The notes under the pieces: model-generated
Databases searched by the model: none
Told to the model about the DNA's origin: nothing
What the model saw: the letters and a program-made list of their open reading frames with translations, nothing else
Part shown: positions 28,409 to 35,920 of the stretch, one piece after another
Layout of the letters: each line of letters starts with the position of its first letter
Position numbering within the stretch: position 1 is the first letter of the stretch
Program-made: the position numbers and the translations under genes
Origin: Verrucomicrobiota bacterium
GTDB lineage: Bacteria; Verrucomicrobiota; Verrucomicrobiia; Limisphaerales; JADLHS01
NCBI GenBank assembly: GCA_029573725.1
Contig: JAKQDQ010000042.1
Coordinates: 188,777-252,776 of the forward strand
Length of the DNA stretch: 64,000 bases
Direction of reading: 5' to 3'

Positions 28409-28807
28409 ATGGCTACCACGACTCCTGAATTCCTCGGCACGGGCCGGCGCAAGACGTCCGTCGCCCGCGTGCGCCTGGCAAACGGCAGCGGCAAGATCAC
28501 CGTGAACGGCCGGGCGTTCGATCATTATTTTCCCATGGAAACCTTGCGGGCAACCGCCACCCAACCGCTGACGCTCACCGGCACGACAGCAAAGCTGGAT
28601 GTCAAGGTCAACGTGAAGGGCGGCGGCCCGAGCGGGCAGGCGGGTGCGGTCAGCCACGGCATCGCCCGCGCCTTGCTGGAATTTGACGCCAGCCTGCGCC
28701 CGACGCTGAAACAGGGCGGGGTGCTGACACGGGATCCGCGCATGAAGGAGCGGAAAAAATATGGTCAGCCGGGGGCGCGCAAGCGCTTTCAGTTCAGCAA
28801 GCGTTAA
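28409..28807 (+). CDS. rpsI: 30S ribosomal protein S9
   Basis: 132 residues, the usual length. It starts with [13 protein letters not shown] near residue 10, contains [19 protein letters not shown], and ends [17 protein letters not shown], the C-terminal tail that contacts P-site tRNA. Confidence 0.97.
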   Translation: MATTTPEFLGTGRRKTSVARVRLANGSGKITVNGRAFDHYFPMETLRATATQPLTLTGTTAKLDVKVNVKGGGPSGQAGAVSHGIARALLEFDASLRPTLKQGGVLTRDPRMKERKKYGQPGARKRFQFSKR

Positions 28808-28827
28808 GCCGACTGGAATCCTTTCCA

Positions 28828-28855
28828 CCCCGCTGGCGATGCTGGCGGGGTTTTT
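28828..28855 (+). terminator. intrinsic terminator after rpsI
   Basis: CCCCGC (28828-28833) pairs with GCGGGG (28845-28850) around an 11-nt loop and is followed by TTTTT (28851-28855). It begins 20 bp after the rpsI stop. The next gene's ATG (28860) follows at once. Confidence 0.75.
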
Positions 28856-28859
28856 ATTT

Positions 28860-29315
28860 ATGTGGCGAGAATGGAAGAAAGAGCGGTGGATGGTTTCCAC
28901 GGATCCGGCCTTGCAGGATGTGGACGCCATTCACGCCTTTTTGCGGACCACGTACTGGGCGCAGGACATTCCCCGTGAAATCGTGGCGCGCGCCGTGCGC
29001 CATTCGCTGTGCTTCGGCCTGTTTGACGGCACGGCGCAAATCGGGCTGGCCCGGGTGGTGACGGATTATGCGACGTTCGCCTATCTTTGCGATGTGTACG
29101 TGCTGGAGGCGTATCGCGGGCGGGGGCTGGGGCATTGGCTGATCGAATGTGTGATGGCCCATCCGCAAATGCGGGAGTTGCGCCGCATCAACCTGGTGAC
29201 CCGGGACGCGCACCGGATTTATGCGGCGTTTGGATTCAAGCCGGTTGGCCGGCCGGAAAATCATCTGGAACTGCGCCGGCCGGACCTTTACCGTCGCGAC
29301 GCCAGGGAAGGTTGA
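28860..29315 (+). CDS. GNAT family N-acetyltransferase
   Basis: 151 residues from the ATG at 28860, directly after the rpsI terminator; the frame is open further upstream, but that region is the rpsI end. It has the acetyl-CoA motif V-Y-V-L-E-A-Y-R-G-R-G-L-G-H-W-L (R/Q-x-x-G-x-G/A type, about 81-96) and a C-terminal A-F-G-F-K-P-V-G. The substrate is unknown; the sequence resembles the small stand-alone GNATs of the YhbS/PhnO-like sort. The gene may rely on read-through or an internal promoter. Confidence 0.82.
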   Translation: MWREWKKERWMVSTDPALQDVDAIHAFLRTTYWAQDIPREIVARAVRHSLCFGLFDGTAQIGLARVVTDYATFAYLCDVYVLEAYRGRGLGHWLIECVMAHPQMRELRRINLVTRDAHRIYAAFGFKPVGRPENHLELRRPDLYRRDAREG

Positions 29316-29367
29316 AACGAAGGTCGTGGACGGGGGGCCGCGCGGGGCGGCGCTAATTTATTGGAGA

Positions 29368-30429
29368 ATGAAGACGAAAAAAGTCGCCATCATCGGCGCC
29401 TCGGGATATTCCGGGGAAGAATTGGTCAGACTGCTGCTGAATCATCCCCAGGTGGAGCTGGTGGCGGTCACGTCACGGCAAAACGCCGGCAAAACGCTGG
29501 CGCAGGTGTTTCCCAGGTTCGCGAGCCATCCGGTCTCCCGGGCGTTGCGGTTTGTCGAGCCGCAGGCGGACGAGCTGGCTAAACAGGCGGACATTGTATT
29601 CCTGGCGCTGCCGCACGGCGTGGCGGCGGAGTATGCCGTGCCGTTGCTCCGGGCCGGGGGGACGGTCATTGATTTGAGCGCGGATTTCCGGTTGCGCAGT
29701 CCGGCGGTTTACAAGGAATTTTACGCGCACGATCATCCCGCACCGGAATTATTGGCACAGGCGGTGTACGGGTTGCCGGAATTTTACCGGGAGGAAATCA
29801 AACGCGCCGCTTTGATCGCGTCACCCGGCTGCTATCCGACCAGCGTGTTGCTGCCCACGCTGCCGCTGTTGCGGGCGGGGTTGATTCAACCGCAAGGGAT
29901 CATTGCCGATGCCTACAGCGGCGTGAGCGGGGCGGGGCGCAAGGCGGAGATTGATTATCTGTTCTGCGAGTGCAACGAGAGCGCCCGCCCCTATGGCGTG
30001 CCCAAGCACCGGCACTTGTCGGAAATCGAGGAACAACTCTCACTGGCCGCCGGCACGCGGGTCGTGATCCAGTTCACGCCGCATTTGATGCCGGTGAATC
30101 GGGGCATTCTCACGACGCTCTACCTGACTCCGCGGGCGGCGGTCACGGATGCGCCGGGCGCGGCGCGGGTGGGGGCGGAAATCGCGGCGGCCTACGCGCA
30201 GGCGTATGCGCGGGAGCCGTTTGTGCGGATGTTGGAAGGGACCGCGCTGCCGGACACCAAGAACATTGTGGGCAGCAACATTTGTGAGATCGCCTGGCGT
30301 CTGGACCCGCGCACCGGACGGCTCATTGTGATGAGTGCGGAGGATAATTTGATCAAGGGCGCGGGGGGGCAGGCGGTGCACAGCATGAACCTCCGCTGTG
30401 GTTTTCCCGAAACGGCAGGATTGATTTAG
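29368..30429 (+). CDS. argC: N-acetyl-gamma-glutamyl-phosphate reductase
   Basis: 353 residues from the ATG at 29368, with GGAG 3 bp before it. The NADPH motif G-A-S-G-Y-S-G-E-E-L is at about 10-19, and the catalytic Cys is in S-P-G-C-Y-P-T-S (about 152-159). H-R-H-L-S-E-I-E and the P-H-L-M-P-V-N-R-G segment complete the family signature. It reduces N-acetylglutamyl phosphate to the semialdehyde in arginine synthesis. argJ follows after one transporter gene, and all are in the same direction. Confidence 0.96.
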   Translation: MKTKKVAIIGASGYSGEELVRLLLNHPQVELVAVTSRQNAGKTLAQVFPRFASHPVSRALRFVEPQADELAKQADIVFLALPHGVAAEYAVPLLRAGGTVIDLSADFRLRSPAVYKEFYAHDHPAPELLAQAVYGLPEFYREEIKRAALIASPGCYPTSVLLPTLPLLRAGLIQPQGIIADAYSGVSGAGRKAEIDYLFCECNESARPYGVPKHRHLSEIEEQLSLAAGTRVVIQFTPHLMPVNRGILTTLYLTPRAAVTDAPGAARVGAEIAAAYAQAYAREPFVRMLEGTALPDTKNIVGSNICEIAWRLDPRTGRLIVMSAEDNLIKGAGGQAVHSMNLRCGFPETAGLI

Positions 30430-30435
30430 CCCCGT

Positions 30436-32115
30436 ATGGAGTGGATGACCAGGATGGCGGAGTTGAACCCCGTGGCGTGGGCGGTGTTGGTGTTGTCCGC
30501 GGTGGGCGCCGGGGGGCTGGTGCTTTCCAGTTTGAAAGTTCGCGGGGTGGGCATCGGCGTGACCGGGGTGTTGTTCGCGGGGATTTTGATCGGACATCTC
30601 GGCATCAAAATTGAAGCGACCATCCTGGAGTTCGTGCGGGAGTTCGGTTTGATTTTGTTTGTCTTTACGATCGGACTGCAACTGGGGCCGGGTTTCTTTG
30701 CGTCGTTGCGGAAGCAGGGATTGAAGCTGAATGCGCTGGCGGTGCTGGTGGTGGGATTGGGGGTGGGATTGACCCTGGTGGTGGGCGTCTGGGGGTTGGG
30801 CGTGGATTTGATTGCGGCACTGGGGTTGTTGACGGGCGCGACCACCAACACGCCCTCGCTGGGGGCGCTGCAACAGACCCTCCAATCCCTCGGCGGACCG
30901 CTGGCCGACCAAACCGTGCTGCCCGCGCTGGCCTACGCGGCGGCCTATCCGGGGGGCGTGCTCGGGATTATTGCCTCCTTGTTGCTGTTGCAATTTGGGT
31001 TTCGCATCAACCCCAAACAGGAGGCCGAAGCCGATCATTCGGAACGGGTGCGCGCGGTTGAGTCGGTGGAACGGATGAACGTGCTGGTAACCAACACGAA
31101 CCTCGACGGACTGACCATCGGCGATCTGCCGGGCCGCGCAGAAATCGGCGTGGTCGTCTCCCGCATTCGTGGCCAGGGCCAGGAGGAAGTGCACACCGCC
31201 ACGGAGCAGACCGTGGTGCATGTCGGTGACGTGATTCTGGCGATCGGCACGCGCCGCAACCTGGAAAAGTTTCGCGTGATCGTCGGACTGCGCAGCGATG
31301 CGGATTTGTCGCAGTCGCCCGGCCGGGTCATCACGCGGAAAGTGGCGGTCACCCGCAAAGAGGTGTTGGGCAAAACCATTGACGCGCTGGATCTCGACGC
31401 GCGCTACAACGTCACCGTCACCCGGGTGAATCGCGCGGACCTGGAAATGACGGCGCTGGGGCAGTTGGCGCTGCAGTTTGGAGATGTGGTGCAGCTGGTG
31501 GGCGAGGCCGAACCGCTGGAACTGGCCGCCCGGGAACTGGGCAATTCGCTTTCCGCGCTCAATGAAACCAAATTCGTCCCGATTTTCGTCGGGATCGCCC
31601 TCGGTGTGCTGTGCGGCATGTTGCCCCTGCATTTCCCGGGAATTCCCGTGCCGGTGCGGCTGGGACTGGCGGGCGGTCCGCTGCTGCTCGCCATTATTTT
31701 GAGCCGGATCGGCCGGATCGGTTCGGTGATTTGGTACATGCCGGCCAACGCGAATCTGGCTTTCCGCGAATTGGGGATCGTGTTGTTCCTCGCCTGCGTC
31801 GGGTTGAAAGCGGGGGAAAAGTTCTTCGCGACCGTCTTTTCCGGGGAGGGGTTGTTGTGGATTGGCGCGGGATTGCTCATCACGATGATCCCCATGCTGC
31901 TGGTGGGCGCGCTTGCGCGCGCCGTCTTGAAGCTGAATTTCACCACCATCAGCGGTCTGCTGGCCGGCAGCATGACCGATCCCCCCGCGCTGGCCTTCGC
32001 CCACGCGGTCTGCAAATCCGACGCGCCCGCCATCGCCTACGCGACGGTTTATCCCCTGACCATGTTGCTGCGAATCATCTCCGTGCAAATCCTCGCCCTC
32101 ATCCTGTGCCGTTGA
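30436..32115 (+). CDS. AspT/YidE-family transporter with two RCK_C (TrkA_C) domains
   Basis: 559 residues starting 6 bp after argC. About ten membrane helices form two halves of five (about 12-170 and 385-555). Two cytosolic TrkA_C-type domains lie between them (about 205-290 and 295-375), each with the R-x-x-D-x-x-V-x-x-G-D-V-I-L/V-Q-L pattern. This is the architecture of aspartate:alanine exchangers and of YidE/YbjL-type putative transporters. Its position between argC and argJ suggests an amino acid or dicarboxylate substrate, but this is inference. Confidence 0.85.
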   Translation: MEWMTRMAELNPVAWAVLVLSAVGAGGLVLSSLKVRGVGIGVTGVLFAGILIGHLGIKIEATILEFVREFGLILFVFTIGLQLGPGFFASLRKQGLKLNALAVLVVGLGVGLTLVVGVWGLGVDLIAALGLLTGATTNTPSLGALQQTLQSLGGPLADQTVLPALAYAAAYPGGVLGIIASLLLLQFGFRINPKQEAEADHSERVRAVESVERMNVLVTNTNLDGLTIGDLPGRAEIGVVVSRIRGQGQEEVHTATEQTVVHVGDVILAIGTRRNLEKFRVIVGLRSDADLSQSPGRVITRKVAVTRKEVLGKTIDALDLDARYNVTVTRVNRADLEMTALGQLALQFGDVVQLVGEAEPLELAARELGNSLSALNETKFVPIFVGIALGVLCGMLPLHFPGIPVPVRLGLAGGPLLLAIILSRIGRIGSVIWYMPANANLAFRELGIVLFLACVGLKAGEKFFATVFSGEGLLWIGAGLLITMIPMLLVGALARAVLKLNFTTISGLLAGSMTDPPALAFAHAVCKSDAPAIAYATVYPLTMLLRIISVQILALILCR

Positions 32116-32204
32116 GGTCCGCACCGGCTCGCGGCCGGCCACGGATGTCCCGGCGGATTTGCGTTGCAGCCGGTTCCGGCCTTGGCAAGCTCTGGAGGTT
32201 GATG

Positions 32205-33566
32205 ATGAAGGAAAAGTTCAAACGCGTGGAAGGAGGCGTCGTGGCTCCCCAAGGCTTCCTGGCCAGTGGCGTGTTCTGCGACATCAAACGGCTGGGTACG
32301 GGCAAAGGCTCGCAAAAGGGCAGGAAACGCGACCTCGCGTTGCTCGTGTCGGAAGTGCCGGCCACGGTCGCCGGCATGTTCACGACAAACCAGGTCTGCG
32401 CCGCGCCGGTGAAGGTTTGTGTCGAGCGCGTGAAGCAGGGCGTTGCGCAGGCCATCGTGGTGAACTCCGGCAATGCCAACGCCTGCACGGGCCGGCAGGG
32501 CATGAAGGACGCGCGCGAAATGACGGCGGTGCTCGCAAAGCGATTGCACCTGCCGGAGCAACAGGTGTTGGTGGGCAGCACGGGGCGGATCGGCGTGACC
32601 ATGCCGATGGCGAATGTGAAATCAGGCATTCTCCACGCGCTGCAAATGCTCGGCAACCAACCGGCGCACGCCGCCGAAGCGGCGGAAGCCATCATGACCA
32701 GCGACACGAAGCCGAAACAGATCGCGGTGGAGTTCACGCTCGGTGGCCAGAAGGTGCGCATCGGCGGCATTTGCAAGGGGGCGGGAATGATTCAGCCGGG
32801 CATGTCGGCCACGGGTGCGCGGCCGGCGGCGCTGCCGCACGGCGGCCTCCATGCCACGATGTTGTGTTTCCTCACGACGGATGCGGCGATCGAAGCCAGG
32901 GCGCTGCAAGCTGCGTTGCAGGAAGCGGTGGCGCAGAGTTTCAATCGCATCACCGTGGACGGCGACATGAGCACAAACGACACGGTGCTGGTGCTGGCCA
33001 ACGGGCTGGCCGGGAACGCGAAATGGGTGGGGCGAGCGTCCTCGCGAGCCGGCGCGTCAACAGCCCCGCCCCGCCGGGTTTTCCAAGCCGCGCTCAATTA
33101 CGTCTGCCTCGAACTGGCGAAGATGATTGTACGCGATGGCGAGGGCGTGCATCGCGTGGTCACCGTCCGGGTCAACGGCGCGCGGACGATTCAGGAGGCG
33201 GACGCCGCGGCGCGCGCGGTGGCGAACAGCGCGCTCGTGAAGACAAGCTGGCACGGCGGCGACCCAAACTGGGGACGCATCATTGACGCGCTGGGTTATT
33301 CGTCCGCGACGGTGGTCGAGGAGAAAGTGGACATTGGTTACAGCGCGCCGGACTCCAGGAAGGTGTTGTGGAGTCTCCGGCGCGGCCAGCCCACAACCGC
33401 GTCCTTCCGGCGGCTCTGCGCGGCGGTGTCCCCGCAGGAGTTTGAATTGCACATCAACCTCAATCTCGGCCCGGCGGATGCGGTGATGTATGCGGCGGAT
33501 TTAACCGAGGCGTACGTGGATTTCAACAAGGGCGATGTGAACGATCCGGCAAGTCTGGGCGGCTGA
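32205..33566 (+). CDS. argJ: bifunctional ornithine acetyltransferase / N-acetylglutamate synthase, with insertions
   Basis: 453 residues against a usual 390-415. Start at the second of two adjacent ATGs (32202, 32205); GGAGG at 32194-32198 fits it best. ArgJ transfers the acetyl group from acetylornithine to glutamate and is cut by itself before a Thr into alpha and beta chains. The site A-T-M-L is present with Thr218. It is preceded by K-G-A-G-M-I-Q-P-G-M and then about 16 extra residues (201-216) absent from the usual K-G-x-G-M-I-x-P-N-M-A-T-M-L. A second extra stretch, V-G-R-A-S-S-R-A-G-A-S-T-A-P-P-R-R, replaces a short loop before F-Q-A-A-L. I-V-R-D-G-E-G and the end D-L-T-E-A-Y-V are intact, so activity is likely kept. 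Confidence 0.9.
   Translation: MKEKFKRVEGGVVAPQGFLASGVFCDIKRLGTGKGSQKGRKRDLALLVSEVPATVAGMFTTNQVCAAPVKVCVERVKQGVAQAIVVNSGNANACTGRQGMKDAREMTAVLAKRLHLPEQQVLVGSTGRIGVTMPMANVKSGILHALQMLGNQPAHAAEAAEAIMTSDTKPKQIAVEFTLGGQKVRIGGICKGAGMIQPGMSATGARPAALPHGGLHATMLCFLTTDAAIEARALQAALQEAVAQSFNRITVDGDMSTNDTVLVLANGLAGNAKWVGRASSRAGASTAPPRRVFQAALNYVCLELAKMIVRDGEGVHRVVTVRVNGARTIQEADAAARAVANSALVKTSWHGGDPNWGRIIDALGYSSATVVEEKVDIGYSAPDSRKVLWSLRRGQPTTASFRRLCAAVSPQEFELHINLNLGPADAVMYAADLTEAYVDFNKGDVNDPASLGG
33028..33078 (+). repeat. short GC-rich repeat-like insertion inside argJ
   Basis: This codes for the extra G-R-A-S-S-R-A-G-A-S loop. It contains a hairpin GCGAG-CGTC-CTCGC (33032-33045). Similar GRASSRAG-like stretches are, from memory, frequent in proteins of related bacteria, which suggests a dispersed palindromic repeat inserted in frame. 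No second copy was found in this window. Confidence 0.45.
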
Positions 33567-33839
33567 ACGGAGTCCGTACGGTTCGCGCGCGGGTTTCGCC
33601 CCGGGTCGGTCCGGGAGGCGAATCAGGCTCATGCCGGCAAGAAGTGATTGACCAAGCTGCGCGGGTGTGTCTTTCTAAAGGCAGGAAGTTTTCCAGTGCG
33701 CTTTGGAAGCCGGACCTGGCCAGGAAGTGCCGGAAATCCACGGCAGGAGACCGCGCCGCGCGGTGGCGGCGATTTCCGCGCAAAGGAGCTGGAGCAACCT
33801 AAGAAGATTTTGTCGTACTCAGAAGGATGTGATCCCGCC

Positions 33840-35861
33840 ATGAAAACATTGCTGGTCCTGTCACCACACCCGGAAATGGCGGAGGCCGTCCGCACCGGGC
33901 TGAATCCCGCCGCCTACCACATCATTCATCGCGTGTCGGCGGAAGAAGCCGAGCCCATTGTGACCCACGACCTGGTCCACGCGGTCATTGTGGACAGCGA
34001 ATTTACCGAAATTCAAACGGTCTGGCTGGTCGAAAAACTGCGGCGGCTCAACCGGCAGTGCCCCATCATCATTTATACCGGTGGGATGAAATCCGAATGG
34101 GAAGAGGAGGTGCTGTTGCGTGGCGCCACCCAGATTTTGTCCAAGCCGATTCGTCCCCGCGCTCTGGAAATCCTGCTGGAGCGGTCGCCCCAAGCCCGCC
34201 CGTCCTCCGCGCCGCCGGTGCCGCCGGCCGAAACCTCCATCCGTCCGCGGTCCAGCGACGAGCTGCGGCTGCCGCCGCCCTCCCTGCCGGTCTTGCGCAG
34301 CTTTTCCTCGCTGTTGGCGCATTCCTTGAATGCCGGGGCCATGTTGCGGCAGTTCTTGTTGCAGCTGCGGGAGGTCATCAGTTTCAATCGCGCCGCAATT
34401 TTTCTGCGGAGCAACCCAACGGAGAATGCGCCGGAGGATGCGCCGGGGAAAATCCGGCGTTTGCAGGCGCGGGCGGCATTGGGCATCCCGCCGGAAGTGC
34501 TGGAGAACATCGGGTTGTCGCTGGAATCGGGCATTGGCCGGCAGATCTATCATTCCGGGCACATTCTGCGCTGCCAGGCACCGGAAGCCCGGGCCGACGC
34601 CGAGGTGCAGCGGGAATTTGACACCATTGGCGGACAGGTGGCGGTGCCCATTTTTGACCGGGAAAGCCTGCTGGGACTGGCGGTGTTCGACACCCGCATC
34701 ACGGGCGAGGCCCTGACCAATCCCGAACTGGAGCTGATTTTCCATTTGTTGGAACAGGTCGGGCTGGCGGTGCGGAACATCTGGCTGCACGATCAACTGG
34801 TAGGCAACAACGAGCTGCTGGCCAGTGTCCTGCGCGAGTTGAACGGCGCCTGCGTGGTGGTCAACAGCGACTTGAAGGTGGTGCATGTCAATCGCCTGGC
34901 GCGCCGGCACTTTTCCGCCGCCGCCGGGCGGAGCGGCGAACTGACGTTCGCCGATCTGCCGCCGGAGTTGGGGGGCAAAATTTTTCAGGTCCTGCGGACC
35001 GGCAGCGCGCTGGCCACCTTCCGGTATGAACCCAAAGCCGCTCCGGGCACGGTCTTTTCCGCCACGGTGGTGCCGTTGCAGAAGGCGGGGACGACGCAGA
35101 CGGCGGCGGCATTGCTCATCCTGGATGATCAAACGCAGGGTGAACAGTTGCGGCGACTGGAAGTGGAGGCGGCCAACCTGCGGTTGATCAAAACCATGGC
35201 GGACCGGCTCGCGCATGAGATCGGCAACGCCATGGTGCCCCTGTCCACCCACCAGCAGTTGCTGGCGGAAAAGTTCCGCGATGCCGAATTTCGGGCTTCG
35301 CTGGAGATGGCGCTTGCCGACGGGGTCAAACGGGTCAACCGGCTGATCAATCAGATGCGGTTTCTGGCCCGGGACGGACTGGTGAGCCGGGAGCCGATTG
35401 CCGTGAAGCCCCTGATCGAAGAGGCCTATCAGGAGGCCCGAAAATTTCAGCCCATCAAGGCCACATTGAAGTATGAGAGCGCCATCAAGTCCCCGGCCGT
35501 CAATGGGGACCGGTCCGCCTTGAAGCATGCGCTGGTGGAAGTGCTGATCAATGCGTTGCAGGCGAACCCGACGGACCCGAAAATTGACGTGCATCTGAGC
35601 GCGACCGGCAATGGCAGCAACCTGCCCCACCTGCAAATCGAGGTGCGGGACAATGGCAAGGGCTTCGCGGCGGAGGCGATGCGCAATGCCAGCACGCCGT
35701 TCTACACCACCCGCAACGTGGGATTGGGACTGGGCCTGGCGGTGACCCGCAAAATCGTGGAGACACACCAGGGCAAATTGGAAATTGGACCAGCGGGGGA
35801 CACGGCCGCCGGCGTCGTGCGCATCTCCCTGCCGCTGGACAGCACGGCGGCCCCCGGGTAA
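33840..35861 (+). CDS. sensor histidine kinase with N-terminal pseudo-receiver, GAF and PAS-like domains
   Basis: 673 residues from the ATG at 33840; A-G-A-A-G-G-A lies about 12 bp upstream. The N-terminal receiver-like domain (1-115) keeps Asp52 (V-I-V-D-S), Thr80 and Lys102 (L-S-K-P-I) but lacks the usual acidic pair at 9-10 (S-P-H-P instead of D-D). A Pro-rich linker (120-150), a GAF domain (about 155-315) and a PAS-like domain (about 322-430) follow. Phospho-acceptor His459 is in R-L-A-H-E-I-G-N. The HATPase has Asn571 (N-box), D-N-G-K-G-F and G-L-G-L-G-L-A. NtrB/HisKA-type and soluble. No response regulator is adjacent; the orphan NtrC-type regulator at 53.8 kb is a possible partner. Confidence 0.85.
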   Translation: MKTLLVLSPHPEMAEAVRTGLNPAAYHIIHRVSAEEAEPIVTHDLVHAVIVDSEFTEIQTVWLVEKLRRLNRQCPIIIYTGGMKSEWEEEVLLRGATQILSKPIRPRALEILLERSPQARPSSAPPVPPAETSIRPRSSDELRLPPPSLPVLRSFSSLLAHSLNAGAMLRQFLLQLREVISFNRAAIFLRSNPTENAPEDAPGKIRRLQARAALGIPPEVLENIGLSLESGIGRQIYHSGHILRCQAPEARADAEVQREFDTIGGQVAVPIFDRESLLGLAVFDTRITGEALTNPELELIFHLLEQVGLAVRNIWLHDQLVGNNELLASVLRELNGACVVVNSDLKVVHVNRLARRHFSAAAGRSGELTFADLPPELGGKIFQVLRTGSALATFRYEPKAAPGTVFSATVVPLQKAGTTQTAAALLILDDQTQGEQLRRLEVEAANLRLIKTMADRLAHEIGNAMVPLSTHQQLLAEKFRDAEFRASLEMALADGVKRVNRLINQMRFLARDGLVSREPIAVKPLIEEAYQEARKFQPIKATLKYESAIKSPAVNGDRSALKHALVEVLINALQANPTDPKIDVHLSATGNGSNLPHLQIEVRDNGKGFAAEAMRNASTPFYTTRNVGLGLGLAVTRKIVETHQGKLEIGPAGDTAAGVVRISLPLDSTAAPG

Positions 35862-35920
35862 GCCGTCTCCGCGAATAAAACTGGTCAAATGCACCGCCCG
35901 GTGGCAGGCTGGCGGCGTTG

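Noticed and set aside
30040-32142. 700-codon open frame on the minus strand
   Set aside because: It is antisense to argC and the transporter; its translation is low-complexity Gln/His/Arg.
33861-35894. 677-codon open frame on the minus strand
   Set aside because: It is antisense to the sensor kinase, which has full HisKA and HATPase motifs.
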